A DNA stretch of 64,000 nucleotides. It comes from Olsenella sp. An290 (GTDB lineage Bacteria; Actinomycetota; Coriobacteriia; Coriobacteriales; Atopobiaceae). The DNA lies in contig NZ_NFIU01000009.1 in NCBI RefSeq assembly GCF_002159535.1, positions 1 through 64,000 of the forward strand, in the 5' to 3' direction. Made by a program: the position numbers and the translations under genes. The notes beneath the pieces were generated by a model. It worked only from the letters and a program-made list of their open reading frames with translations, was not told where the DNA came from and made no database searches. This document shows, piece after piece, positions 29,327 through 38,848 of the stretch; position 1 is the stretch's first letter, and every line of letters begins with the position of its first letter.

Positions 29327-29860
29327 CTACTCCTCGCCCGCGTTTGGGCTCACGTTGAAGTCCTCGGGGGACAGGCTCTCCACAAACTCGTGGAACTCGG
29401 CAAGCTCCCGCTCTTGCTCATCCTTCTCAACCGAGCGGAAGTCGGGAAGCGCCGCCACGGAGAGCACGTCTTCCTCCGCAAAGATGGGGGCCTCCGCCCG
29501 CACCGCAAGCGCAATGGCGTCCGACGGGCGCGCATCCACAAGCACCTGCCCGCCATCGTCGCGCAGCAGCTCTACCTGTGCAAAGAAGATGGTCCCCTCA
29601 ACTCCGACAATGCGCACGCTGGAGCAGCTCGCGCCAAGCGCCTCGATCGAGGAGACAAGAAGGTCGTGCGTCATGGGCCGGCGCCCCTCGCGCGGGTTTA
29701 CGCCCATGGAGATGGCCGTGGCCTCGATGGACCCGATCCTAATGGGGAGCTGCAGCTCAGGTGAGCCGTCCTGCTCGTCACGGGGTCGGAGTACGACAAG
29801 CGAGGGGAGCGGCCCGGAGCCTACCACGACGCTCTCTATGTCCATTCGCCTAAGTGCCAC
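29327..29860 (-). CDS. DUF151 (bifunctional nuclease domain) protein
   Basis: The 177-residue protein matches the DUF151/BFN family. The marks are LQLPIRIGSIEATAISMG, RRPMTHDLLVSSIEALGA and the block VDARPSDAIALAVRAEAPIF. Family members have been described as bifunctional DNases/RNases in plants and are widespread but poorly characterised in bacteria. The GTG at 29860 is preferred because AAAGGA lies 6 bases upstream; an ATG five codons in is an alternative. It has an acidic C-terminal tail. It is transcribed away from the following tRNA genes and stands alone. Confidence 0.85.
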   Translation of the reverse strand: MALRRMDIESVVVGSGPLPSLVVLRPRDEQDGSPELQLPIRIGSIEATAISMGVNPREGRRPMTHDLLVSSIEALGASCSSVRIVGVEGTIFFAQVELLRDDGGQVLVDARPSDAIALAVRAEAPIFAEEDVLSVAALPDFRSVEKDEQERELAEFHEFVESLSPEDFNVSPNAGEE

Positions 29861-29962
29861 GAACCATCCTTTCTCTTGCTCGCATATCCTACCCAATTGG
29901 GCGTGTCGGAACACGCCTCATGTCCCCCGTGAGCGAATCGAAAAGAAAATGCCAAAATCTCG

Positions 29963-29991
29963 TTGACGCGGCCGGGAGACCTGTGTAATAT
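29963..29991 (+). promoter_or_regulatory. tRNA-Ile promoter
   Basis: TTGACG (29963-29968) and TAATAT (29986-29991) are separated by 17 bases. The -10 ends 13 bases before the mature tRNA. Confidence 0.85.
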
Positions 29992-30004
29992 ATCTCCTTG
30001 CGTT

Positions 30005-30081
30005 GGGCCTGTAGCTCAGTTGGTCAGAGCGTCCGGCTGATAACCGGGAGGTCACAAGTTCGAACCTTGTCAGGCCCACCA
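30005..30081 (+). tRNA. tRNA-Ile (anticodon GAT)
   Basis: The acceptor arm GGGCCTG pairs with CAGGCCC. The D-arm contains TAGCTCAG, the anticodon loop CTGATAA gives GAT, and the T-arm contains AGTTCGAACCT. The CCA end is encoded. Confidence 0.96.
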
Positions 30082-30096
30082 CTTTCCTGACAATAG

Positions 30097-30140
30097 TCAC
30101 CCCAGCGTTAGCCGAGTCGCCGCTGGGGTGATTATTCTTT
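30097..30140 (+). terminator. terminator after tRNA-Ile
   Basis: TCACCCCAGCG pairs with CGCTGGGGTGA (30121-30131) and is followed by TTATTCTTT. Confidence 0.85.
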
Positions 30141-30167
30141 ACCGGGACAGGTTGTCCCGGACCCAGA

Positions 30168-30243
30168 GGGGACGTAGCTCAGCTGGGAGAGCGCGGGCTT
30201 TGCAAGCCTGAGGCCGTGGGTTCGAACCCCATCGTCTCCACCA
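30168..30243 (+). tRNA. tRNA-Ala (anticodon TGC)
   Basis: The acceptor arm GGGGACG pairs with CGTCTCC with one G-T pair. The anticodon loop TTTGCAA gives TGC, the T-arm contains GGTTCGAACCC, and the CCA end is encoded. Ile and Ala tRNAs are often in the rRNA spacer; here they stand apart from any rRNA gene. Confidence 0.96.
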
Positions 30244-30251
30244 TCAGATCG

Positions 30252-30279
30252 GCCGGGGCCTTCGGGTCCCGGCTTTTTT
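30252..30279 (+). terminator. terminator after tRNA-Ala
   Basis: GCCGGGGCC pairs with GGGTCCCGGC around a TTCG loop and is followed by six T residues. Confidence 0.93.
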
Positions 30280-30400
30280 GTCGTGCCGCTCTTGGGGTGC
30301 GCGGAGCTCGCCGGCCGCCCGTCCGCCAGCACCCCCCGCGCCCCGCGCACCAGCCCCGCTGCGGTATCATTCGGGCGAGAAACACGACGTAAGGAGTGCC

Positions 30401-30823
30401 ATGTCACACAGCGAGGACCGGCGCGAGGGCGTCTCCCCCCAGACCGACGAGCTGGCGAGCGCCCTCATGGGCGACGCGCTCGACCTCATGGCCGCCGGCA
30501 GGGAGTTCGAGGTCCTTCTGGTCATCGAGGACAAGGCCGGCGAGGTCACGAGCTATGAGTTCAAGGACGACGGCCCCGAGGCCTGCCTCGAGGGCGCGCA
30601 CGAGCGCGTGACGTCGCTCCCCCATGCCGTCCGTTACGCCATCGCGTACGAGGGCGCCGTCGAGGATGACTCCGGCAGCTACGCCGACGCGCTCCTCCTG
30701 GAGTTCGGAGAGCGCGGTTATCGCAGCTATTCGGCCTACTCGCTCGTGGACGGCAAGGGCGCAGGTGATGGTTTCACGTGGACCGACCCCGCGCCGGCCG
30801 GAGAGTTGCCCCCGCTGCTGTAA
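30401..30823 (+). CDS. conserved-looking small acidic protein of unknown function
   Basis: The 140-residue product starts MSHSEDRREGVSPQTDELAS. It contains FEVLLVIEDKAGEVTSYEFK and a segment HAVRYAIAYEGAVEDDSGSY, alternating strands and helices typical of a small cytosolic alpha-beta fold. I recognise no family and see no signal peptide or membrane segment. AAGGAG lies just before the ATG, and TATCAT at about 30364 may be a -10 box. It lies between tRNA-Ala and typA, 67 bases before typA, so the two may share a transcript. Confidence 0.75.
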   Translation: MSHSEDRREGVSPQTDELASALMGDALDLMAAGREFEVLLVIEDKAGEVTSYEFKDDGPEACLEGAHERVTSLPHAVRYAIAYEGAVEDDSGSYADALLLEFGERGYRSYSAYSLVDGKGAGDGFTWTDPAPAGELPPLL

Positions 30824-30890
30824 AGTACCGTATGGCGAGAAATACCAGCCGCCGGCCGAGAAGTGTCGGCGCACAGAGCGAGAGGGACCC

Positions 30891-32729
30891 ATGCGTCAGG
30901 AGAACATCAGGAACATTGCGATCATCGCACACGTCGACCACGGCAAGACCACGCTCGTTGACCAGATGCTCAAGGCGACGGACGCCTTCCGTGAGAACCA
31001 GCAGGTCCAGGAGCGCGTGCTGGACTCCAACGACCAAGAGCGCGAGCGCGGAATCACCATCCTGGCGAAGAACATCTCTATCGAGTACAAGGGCGTGAAG
31101 ATCAACGTCATCGACACGCCGGGTCACGCCGACTTTGGCGGCGAGGTCGAGCGCGTGCTGCGCATGGCCGACGGTGCCCTGCTGCTGGTGGACGCCGCCG
31201 AGGGCCCCATGCCGCAGACCCGCTTCGTCCTGCGCCACGCCATCGACGCGGGCCTGGCCATCATGATTGTGGTCAACAAGATCGACAAGCCCGCCGCGGA
31301 GCCGGAGAAGGCCGTCAACACCTCTCTCGACCTCATGGCCGACCTCGGTGCCACGGACGAGCAGCTCGAGTTTGCCATGGAGCACGTCATCTACGCCTCC
31401 GCGGTGAACGGCTTCGCGCGCCTGGACCCCGAGGACGGCAACCAGGACATGTTCCCCATGCTCGACATGATCGTGGACGAGCTGCCCGCCCCCGAGGTCG
31501 ACGTGGACGGCCCGCTGGCCATGCAGTGCGTGACCATCGACCACTCCGAGTACGTGGGCCGCATCGGCATTGGCCGCATCTACTCCGGAACCATCCACGC
31601 CGGCGACAAGATCCTTGTGGTGAAAAACGACGGCTCCCGTGCCATGAGCCAGGTCAAGCAGCTCTTCACCTTTGACTATCTGGGCCGCAAGGAGTGCACC
31701 GAGGCCCAGGCCGGCGACATTGCGGCCGTCGTGGGCATCGACTCCACTGACATCGGCGACGTCTACACCGACCCCGAGAACCCCGTCGAGCTGGAGCCCA
31801 TCGAGATCGACCCGCCCACGCTCTCCGTTGTCTTTGAGCCGTCGACCTCGCCGCTCGTGGGCCGCGAGGGTGATATCGTGGGTGGCCGCCAGCTCAAGGA
31901 GCGCCTCATGCAGGAGCGCGAGAACAACGTGACCATGCGCATCGAGGAGCTGCCGGACAAGACGGGCGTCGAGGTGGCCGGCCGCGGCATCCTGCACCTC
32001 TCCGTCCTCATGGAGACCATGCGCCGCGAGGGCTTTGAGTTCCAGGTTGGCCGCCCGCGCGTGCTCTTCAAGAAGGACGGGAACGGCAACCTTACCGAGC
32101 CCGTCGAGCAGGCCGTGGTGGAGTGCCCGGGCGAGTACTCCGGCAAGGTCATCGAGGTCTTTGGTAACGCCGGCGGCACCATGACCACGATGGACACGGG
32201 CACCACCCAGACCCACCTCGAGTTCAAGATCCCCACGCGCGGCATCATGGGCCTCAAGAACCGCATCCTCAACGTCACCCATGGCGAGGCCGTCTTCTAC
32301 CACACCTTCCTCGAGTACGGCCCCTACGCCGGCGAGATCGGCGTGCGCCAGAACGGTGCCATGATCTCCATGAGCACCGAGAAGGCCGTGGCCTACGCGC
32401 TCGGCACGCTCCAGGAGCGCGGCACCCTCTTCGTGGCCCCCGGCGACGAGTGCTACGAGGGCATGCTCGTGGGCGAGCGCTCCAAGGCGGGCGACATGGT
32501 CGTGAACATTGCTCGCACCAAGAGCCTGGGCAACCAGCGCTCCTCCACCGCCGACATTGCCGTGCAGCTCACGCCGCCGCGCACCTTCACCCTGGAGGAG
32601 GCGCTCGAGTACATCATGGACGACGAGCTCGTGGAGATCACGCCCAAGAGCGTCCGCATGCGCAAGCGCCTGCTCTCCGAGATCGAGCGCCGCAAGTGGG
32701 CCGTCCGTAACGGCAAGGTCAAGAAGTAG
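30891..32729 (+). CDS. typA: ribosome-associated GTPase TypA/BipA
   Basis: The 612-residue translational GTPase acts on the ribosome, especially in stress and in 50S assembly. The G1 motif [17 protein letters not shown], the G2 region [11 protein letters not shown], the G3 motif [16 protein letters not shown] and the G4 motif VNKIDKP are all present. The TypA-specific C-terminal region has [20 protein letters not shown]-like sequence and a basic end [12 protein letters not shown]. The ATG at 30891 follows GAGAGGG. Length is normal for the family. Confidence 0.95.
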   Translation: MRQENIRNIAIIAHVDHGKTTLVDQMLKATDAFRENQQVQERVLDSNDQERERGITILAKNISIEYKGVKINVIDTPGHADFGGEVERVLRMADGALLLVDAAEGPMPQTRFVLRHAIDAGLAIMIVVNKIDKPAAEPEKAVNTSLDLMADLGATDEQLEFAMEHVIYASAVNGFARLDPEDGNQDMFPMLDMIVDELPAPEVDVDGPLAMQCVTIDHSEYVGRIGIGRIYSGTIHAGDKILVVKNDGSRAMSQVKQLFTFDYLGRKECTEAQAGDIAAVVGIDSTDIGDVYTDPENPVELEPIEIDPPTLSVVFEPSTSPLVGREGDIVGGRQLKERLMQERENNVTMRIEELPDKTGVEVAGRGILHLSVLMETMRREGFEFQVGRPRVLFKKDGNGNLTEPVEQAVVECPGEYSGKVIEVFGNAGGTMTTMDTGTTQTHLEFKIPTRGIMGLKNRILNVTHGEAVFYHTFLEYGPYAGEIGVRQNGAMISMSTEKAVAYALGTLQERGTLFVAPGDECYEGMLVGERSKAGDMVVNIARTKSLGNQRSSTADIAVQLTPPRTFTLEEALEYIMDDELVEITPKSVRMRKRLLSEIERRKWAVRNGKVKK

Positions 32730-32750
32730 CAGCCGGCACGACCAACCGCC

Positions 32751-32766
32751 GCATCTATATATAGAT
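32751..32766. repeat. 16-bp perfect AT-core palindrome
   Basis: CATCTATATATAGATG lies between the typA stop and its terminator. It could be a protein-binding site or a weak hairpin; its role is unknown. Confidence 0.8.
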
Positions 32767-32772
32767 GTCTTC

Positions 32773-32822
32773 GGCGCCGCGTTCTTCTCGCCCTGGGGCG
32801 GGGGACGCGGCGCCTTTTGTTT
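32773..32822 (+). terminator. typA terminator
   Basis: GGCGCCGCGT (32773-32782) pairs with ACGCGGCGCC (32805-32814), followed by TTTTGTTTT. The loop contains GTTCTTCTCGCC, whose complement GGCGAGAAGAAC recurs at 32837-32848. Confidence 0.85.
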
Positions 32823-33216
32823 TCAGCAGAGCGCCGGGCGAGAAGAACCTCACGGCGCATCCCAACAGAACCGTTGAGCGGTCAAAAACAACCGTTCACG
32901 GAACGACGGGATAGTCTGCCGTCAGCTCCTTGAGAGGCGGGCGTGAGGCTCAATGCTGCATTTTGCAATCTAATTGGCGGAAATGAGTCATCATTACGTC
33001 ATATTTTAGTGAGATATGCGACATTGGTACCTCGCTTGTATGACCAATCACTCGCAATGCTTCCCAAAAGCTCGCGGCACGGTTGCCAAACGGCAGCAGA
33101 AAGGGAGCAAAACCGTTCCGGCTCTTGTGAGCTAAAGTATCTCTGAATAGCGCTCATTGGGAGTGCTGTGTCGATTTTTGGCGCATGGACAAAGGAAGCT
33201 AAAAGGGAGGAAGTGC
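32823..33216. other. AT-richer gene-free spacer before the GH20 gene
   Basis: This stretch holds no convincing gene. It is clearly richer in A and T than its surroundings, especially 32940-33130, and leads into AAGGGAGGAAG, the ribosome site of the GH20 gene. The promoter of that gene must lie here, but I see no clear -35/-10 pair. Confidence 0.5.
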
Positions 33217-36200
33217 ATGAGCAAGCGTTTTGCAAGGAGCCTTACGGTCTTCTGCATGCTCGCGTTCGCGCTGCTCGTTGCCGGCGCAGGGTTCTTTGCG
33301 CGTCCCGCGTACGCGGAGACCGTGAACCTGGCTCTGGGCAAGAGCGTGACGGCGAGCTCGCATGAGGCAGACAACGTTCTGCCCGAGAACGCCGTCGACG
33401 GCAACACGACGGACAAGCAGAACTCCAGGTGGGGCAGCAATCAGGGTGATCGCCCCGCATGGATCACCGTTGACCTGGGCCAGAGCTGCAAGATCAGCTC
33501 CATCGAGGTCTACTGGGAGCGTCACACGGCCCTCAAGTACGAGGTCCAGATCTCCAACGCCGACGCCAACCCCGGCGTGGACGGCGAGTGGACCACGGTC
33601 TACTCCTACGACAAGGAGGAGCCCCCGGCCGATACCCACGAGGTCTTTGAGCTCGATCAGGTGACGGACGCCCGCTTTGTCCGTCTCTATATTGAGAACT
33701 ACCTCCCGGCCGACCCCACGGTTTCTGGTGACGTCCGCTGGGACACCATCTCTATTTATGAGCTCATGGTGAACGGCGAGGGCACCGGCGAGTCCACCCA
33801 GGACCCGCAGCAGAACGTCGCTCTCAACAAGGGCGGCCAGGCGAGCTCCGTTGAGGCCGCCACGCTCGCGGCGGACAAGCTGACCGATGGCGACACGTCC
33901 ACCAAGTCCTCCCGCTGGAGCAGCTCCGTGGGCGCCAAGCCCTCCTGGGTCTACATCGACCTCGGCGCGTCCTATGACGTGAGCACCATCCGCCTGTACT
34001 GGGAGCGCCGCAACGCCACCAACTACAAGGTTCAGATCTCCAACGCCGAGACCGTCCCCACGGACGACTCCGGCTGGACCGATGTCTACACCAGCACCTC
34101 CGCTCCCGCGAACAAGATGGAGGACATCACGGTCGCGGACGGCCCGCAGAAGGCTCGCTTCGTGCGCGTCTACATCAGCGACTACGTGAGCGCCGATCAG
34201 TACGGCGACGGTGAATGGAACTCGGTCTCCCTCTACGAGATCGAGGTCTACGGCGGCGACGCCCCCATGTCCCCCGGCGACCTTGCCGATCAGATCGTCG
34301 TGAACGCGCCCCAGAAGGGTGACACGCGCCTTGACGTGACCATGCCCGAGGCCGAGGGCTACAAGGTCGAGTTCCGTGGCGCCGACTTCGAGCAGATCGT
34401 CGACAGCGAGTTCAACATCAACACCCCGCTCGTCAACAAGGACGTGAAGCTCGCCTTCAAGATCACGGACACCACGACGGGCTCCTATCAGCTCGTCGAG
34501 CGGACCGTCACCATCCCCGGCGAGTACGAGACCAACCCCGGCGCCGAGGCTCCCGTCATTCTGCCGGAGCTCTCCGAGTGGGCCGGCGGTGAGGGCACCT
34601 TCACGGTTGGCGCCTCCACCAAGATCTACTACACCGACGCTTCCCTCAAGAGCGTGGCAGAGCTCTTTGCCGCTGATCTCTCCGAGGTTCTGGGCCTTGA
34701 CCTCACGGCCGAGCAGGGCGAGGGCGACGGCATCGTCTTCACCCAGAGCAGCGATGCCGAGCATGTGGCCCTGGGCGAGGAGGGCTACACCCTCTCCGTC
34801 ACCGGCTCTCGCGTCACCGTGACCGGCTCCGCCAACGGTTCCGAGTGGGACGCCACCACGAGCGCCAACTGGGGTGCCCAGACGCTGCTTCAGGCCTTCG
34901 AGCAGGGCAAGGGTTCCATGGCTCAGGGCGAGGCGCGCGACTACCCGCTCTACAAGGTCCGCGGCATCATCCTTGACGTGGGCCGCAAGACGTTCACGAT
35001 GGACTGGCTCGATCAGCTTGCGCGCGAGATGGCGTACTACAAGATGAACGACCTCAACGTCCACCTGAACGACAACTTCATCGGCATCGAGAGCTACGTT
35101 GCCGACGGCATCGACCCGGCCGACCTCGAGAAGGGCGCCTACTCCGGCTTCCGCATGGAGTCCGACATCACCGAGGGCACCGAGTACACCTTCGGCGGCA
35201 AGCAGTTCACGGCTCGGACTAACCTCACGAGCTCTGACCTCTCCTACACCAAGGACGAGTTCGCGAACTACATCAACAAGTACGCCGAGCTCGGCGTGAA
35301 CATCTCCCCCGAGATTGACACGCCCGCTCACTCGCTCGCCATCACCAAGGTCTTCCCCGACCTCTCCTATGGCGTGATGCGGCACCGCAACCGCGACCAC
35401 CTCGACATCATCAACCAGTATGATGCGGTTCTCGACATGGCCGAGACCATCTGGGGCGAGTACGTTGGCGAGGGCGATGCCTTCAGCGGCGCCCGCTACA
35501 TCAACATCGGCGCCGACGAGTTCAACGTCTCCGGAAAGGGTGACCACGACACCGGCAACGCGCTCGCTACGGGCGTGGCGTACCGCATGTTCGTGAACGA
35601 CCTCTCCAACTTCATGCTGGACAAGGGCTACACTCCGCGCGTGTGGGGCTCCCTCTCCAACTACTCTGGCGACAACTCGATGGTCGAGCGCGCCGACGAG
35701 GCCCAGGTTCTTCTCTGGAACTCTGGTTACGCGGACATCACCGAGATGTACAACATGGGCTACCAGCTCATCAACTGCGATGACGGTACCTACTACATCG
35801 TGCCGGGCGCCACGTACTACTATGACTACCTGAACCCGAGCACCATGTACAACGCGGCCATCAACACGCAGAACGCCACCATCCCGGCGGGCGACCCGCA
35901 GATGGTCGGCGGCATGTTCGCCGCGTGGAACGACATGATCGATCGCAACGCGCTCGGCATCTCCGAGTACGACGTCTACGACCGCCTGCACCAGTCCATG
36001 GGCCTCTTTGCCGCCAAGCTCTGGGGCAAGCCCGCCGACGCCCTCTCCCTTGAGGAGGCCCAGGGTGTCATGAGCAGCCTCGGCCTCGCGCCGGGCACCA
36101 ACCCGGGCTACGCCATGGACGCCAACGAGGACGGCACCTACGTCCAGCTGGGCATGGATGACCAGACCGACGCCTCCGGCATGGACCGAGGCATCGCCGA

Positions 36201-38418
36201 GCTCAAGAACGCCACCATCGAGGACCTTGGCTACACGGGCGCCCTCAAGCTCAACGGCGGCGAGTCCTACGCCAAGCTCAACGGCATCGAGACCCTCGGT
36301 CTTGGCTCCGACCTGCGCGTGAAGGTCATGCGCACCTCCGACTCCACCGAGGAGCAGGTGCTCTTTGAGTCCCCGTACGGCAAGATCCTTGCCGTCCAGG
36401 ACGGCACCGGCAAGGTGGGCATCTCCCGCGAGGACTATGACTTCACCTTTGACTACACCCTGCCCGTGGGCGAGTGGGTCGAGCTTGAGTTCAAGAACGT
36501 CAAGGACCAGACCTCGCTCTTCGTGAACGGCCAGCTGGTCCAGACCGTTGGCTCGGGCACCCGTGGCGCCGAGCACGCCACCAACATGTTCCCGCTCGCG
36601 TACGTGGGCTCCGCCACCAACGCGTTCGAGGGCTACGTGAACGACGTCTACGTGACCGCGTCCCCCGACGTGACCACGACCGAGTACGCCTCCACCATCT
36701 CGCTGCTCTATGCCGTCCAGACTGCTGACGCGGTGCTGGCCGAGCAGGACGTCCCGGGCCTCGCCGACGCCATCGAGGCCGCCAAGGCGGTCATCGACCA
36801 GGTGAACCCGGAGAAGTCTGCCATCGACACGGCCGCTGCGGCCATCGATGACGCGCTCGCTGGCGCGGATTACGAGAAGGCCGACTACACGATGGTCGAG
36901 AAGTACCTCGCGCTCGTGCCCGAGGACCTCTCCGCCTTCACCCCTGAGACCGCCGGTGTCCTCGAGCAGGCCATCGCCGGCATCCGCGAGGGCCTTCCCG
37001 CGGGCATGCAGGAGACCGTTGACGGCTACGTGTCCACCCTCGTCGCCGCGCTCGACGGGCTTGAGCTCCAGCCGGCGCGCGACCTCAACTTCATCGACAG
37101 CGCCACGCTGACCGCCACCGCCTGCTCGCAGCAGTCCAACAGCGGCGCCGAGGGCCCCGCCACCAACGTCCTTGACGGGAGCGTGTCCACCCTCTGGCAC
37201 ACCCTCTGGAACGGTGACGGCTGCGACGAGCACTGGATCGAGCTCTCCAAGAAGGATGGCTCCCCCATGACGGTGAACGGCCTTGAGTACACGCCGCGCT
37301 CCGGCGGCGGCAACGGCACGGCCACGAGCTATCGCGTCGAGGTCAAGAACGCCGACGGCGGCTGGGACACCGTTGCCGAGGGCACCTGGGACACCTCCGG
37401 CGCTGCCAAGACGGTCTCCTTTGACACGGGCTACACCACCACGGCCGTGCGCCTGGTGATCGTTGAGGGCGTGGGCGGCTTTGGCTCCGCTGCCGAGATC
37501 CGTCTTGGTGACGGTGCCGTGAGCGCCGACGTCGAGGGCCTGCAGTCCGTCGTCGACTTTGCCAAGACGCTCACCGAGGGCGAGTTCACCACCGAGTCCT
37601 GGACCGCCTACCAGGAGGCCCTGGCCGCCGCTCAGGCGCTTCTCGACACCGAGAACCCCGATGCGACGCAGGTCGAGGCCGCCAAGGCCAACGTCCTTGC
37701 CGCTCAGGTGGCCCTGCGCTTTGTTGCCGAGGACCCCGAGCCCGAGCCTGAGCCCGAGCCGGTTGACAAGACCGTCCTTACGCAGCGCGTCGCGACGGCC
37801 GAGGAGCTTGCTGCCAGCGGCTCCTACACCGACGAGTCCGTCAAGGCCCTGCAGGATGCGATCGACTCCGCCAAGGAGGTCCTCGCTCAGGATGACGCCA
37901 CGCAGGAGGCTGTCGACGCCGCTGACGCCGCGCTCGCGGCCGCGATTCGCGACCTTGTCGAGAAGCCCGGGCAGACCGTCGACACCTCCGAGCTCAAGGA
38001 CGCCATCAACGACGCCGCCTCGCTCGTGAAGGACGACTACACCGCTGAGTCGTGGGCTGCCTTCGAGGAGGCCCTCAAGGCCGCCAACGAGGCGCTCACC
38101 TCCGACGACCAGGCCAAGATCGACGCTGCCCTTGAGGCGCTGAACGAGGCCAAGGCCGCGCTCGTCGAGGCCACCACGCCTGGTGGCGGCGAGGAGCCTG
38201 GTGGCGACCAGAAGCCTGGCGACACCACGCCCGGCGGTGACACCAAGCCTGGCGACACCACCAAGCCTGGCACCGGTACCTCCAAGCCCGGAACCACCAC
38301 GGGCACGGGCTCCACGGTGCCTGAGACCGGCGACAACAGCCTACCCGTCATGGGTGCGGCCCTGACCGCCGGTGCCGTGCTTGCCGCTGGCCTCCTCCTC
38401 CGCCGCAAGGCCGAGTAG
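33217..38418 (+). CDS. wall-anchored multidomain beta-N-acetylhexosaminidase (GH20)
   Basis: The 1733-residue surface protein starts with a signal peptide (cleavage near ARPAYA, residue 32). Two F5/8 type C (CBM32-like) domains follow (about 37-186 and 198-347). A GH20b-type domain (about 440-570) and a GH20 catalytic barrel (about 578-948) come next. The catalytic Asp-Glu pair is Asp767-Glu768 in YINIGADEFNVSG. Then come a LamG-like domain (about 988-1155), a third F5/8C domain (about 1288-1435) and three FIVAR repeats (about 1438-1656). A Gly/Thr/Lys/Pro-rich wall-spanning stretch and a sortase signal VPETG at 1701-1705, with membrane helix and RRKAE tail, end the protein. It probably trims terminal N-acetylhexosamines from host mucin glycans. 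GGGAGGAAG precedes the ATG. Confidence 0.92.
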   Translation: MSKRFARSLTVFCMLAFALLVAGAGFFARPAYAETVNLALGKSVTASSHEADNVLPENAVDGNTTDKQNSRWGSNQGDRPAWITVDLGQSCKISSIEVYWERHTALKYEVQISNADANPGVDGEWTTVYSYDKEEPPADTHEVFELDQVTDARFVRLYIENYLPADPTVSGDVRWDTISIYELMVNGEGTGESTQDPQQNVALNKGGQASSVEAATLAADKLTDGDTSTKSSRWSSSVGAKPSWVYIDLGASYDVSTIRLYWERRNATNYKVQISNAETVPTDDSGWTDVYTSTSAPANKMEDITVADGPQKARFVRVYISDYVSADQYGDGEWNSVSLYEIEVYGGDAPMSPGDLADQIVVNAPQKGDTRLDVTMPEAEGYKVEFRGADFEQIVDSEFNINTPLVNKDVKLAFKITDTTTGSYQLVERTVTIPGEYETNPGAEAPVILPELSEWAGGEGTFTVGASTKIYYTDASLKSVAELFAADLSEVLGLDLTAEQGEGDGIVFTQSSDAEHVALGEEGYTLSVTGSRVTVTGSANGSEWDATTSANWGAQTLLQAFEQGKGSMAQGEARDYPLYKVRGIILDVGRKTFTMDWLDQLAREMAYYKMNDLNVHLNDNFIGIESYVADGIDPADLEKGAYSGFRMESDITEGTEYTFGGKQFTARTNLTSSDLSYTKDEFANYINKYAELGVNISPEIDTPAHSLAITKVFPDLSYGVMRHRNRDHLDIINQYDAVLDMAETIWGEYVGEGDAFSGARYINIGADEFNVSGKGDHDTGNALATGVAYRMFVNDLSNFMLDKGYTPRVWGSLSNYSGDNSMVERADEAQVLLWNSGYADITEMYNMGYQLINCDDGTYYIVPGATYYYDYLNPSTMYNAAINTQNATIPAGDPQMVGGMFAAWNDMIDRNALGISEYDVYDRLHQSMGLFAAKLWGKPADALSLEEAQGVMSSLGLAPGTNPGYAMDANEDGTYVQLGMDDQTDASGMDRGIAELKNATIEDLGYTGALKLNGGESYAKLNGIETLGLGSDLRVKVMRTSDSTEEQVLFESPYGKILAVQDGTGKVGISREDYDFTFDYTLPVGEWVELEFKNVKDQTSLFVNGQLVQTVGSGTRGAEHATNMFPLAYVGSATNAFEGYVNDVYVTASPDVTTTEYASTISLLYAVQTADAVLAEQDVPGLADAIEAAKAVIDQVNPEKSAIDTAAAAIDDALAGADYEKADYTMVEKYLALVPEDLSAFTPETAGVLEQAIAGIREGLPAGMQETVDGYVSTLVAALDGLELQPARDLNFIDSATLTATACSQQSNSGAEGPATNVLDGSVSTLWHTLWNGDGCDEHWIELSKKDGSPMTVNGLEYTPRSGGGNGTATSYRVEVKNADGGWDTVAEGTWDTSGAAKTVSFDTGYTTTAVRLVIVEGVGGFGSAAEIRLGDGAVSADVEGLQSVVDFAKTLTEGEFTTESWTAYQEALAAAQALLDTENPDATQVEAAKANVLAAQVALRFVAEDPEPEPEPEPVDKTVLTQRVATAEELAASGSYTDESVKALQDAIDSAKEVLAQDDATQEAVDAADAALAAAIRDLVEKPGQTVDTSELKDAINDAASLVKDDYTAESWAAFEEALKAANEALTSDDQAKIDAALEALNEAKAALVEATTPGGGEEPGGDQKPGDTTPGGDTKPGDTTKPGTGTSKPGTTTGTGSTVPETGDNSLPVMGAALTAGAVLAAGLLLRRKAE

Positions 38419-38441
38419 GGCTCGCGCAGAGCAAACCCTAG

Positions 38442-38480
38442 GCGGGGGCGACGCGTACACGGCGCGTCGCCCCCGCTTTT
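38442..38480 (+). terminator. terminator of the GH20 gene
   Basis: GCGGGGGCGACGCG (38442-38455) pairs perfectly with CGCGTCGCCCCCGC (38463-38476), followed by TTTTAT. Confidence 0.95.
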
Positions 38481-38848
38481 ATGTGGGGTGGGAGCCGCTG
38501 GGGGTGTGCCGCTGCCGGCGGTGAGCTGCCGGCGGTGACAGAAAAGCCTTCCAGTGCGCGCGTGCCAGCGCACACTGGACGTTATTCTCGTCCGTTCGGA
38601 CAGAACAATTGACGAGTGCACGCTCCGCCGCGCGCACTCGGCGCATTTTTGCTCAGAAGCGAGAAACCCAGTTCAAGAAACCCAGCCCAGATGCACGTCT
38701 CGCTGGATAAAAGTGACGGGACCGGCGGACACCGCAGCGTCATCAGCTCCATGCTGATGCTGTCAGTGATAAAGAGAAGAACGAACCGCGAGGCACTCGA
38801 AAGCAAAGGAGCAGTGCGCCCGGCCTGGCGCAGGAGCGACCCCGCGCC
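38481..38848. other. gene-free spacer with a 14-bp tandem repeat
   Basis: No gene is supported here. GCTGCCGGCGGTGA is repeated back to back at 38511-38524 and 38525-38538. The rest, including a short run of A-rich sequence at about 38660-38810, shows no promoter or RNA I can identify. Confidence 0.5.

Noticed and set aside
30768-30785. GGTTTCACGTGGACC as a fourth parS
   Set aside because: Only one half of the palindrome matches and it lies in a coding region.
33199-37233. 1344-codon open frame antisense to the GH20 gene
   Set aside because: It is a long shadow frame caused by codon bias; no domain, signal or start site supports it.
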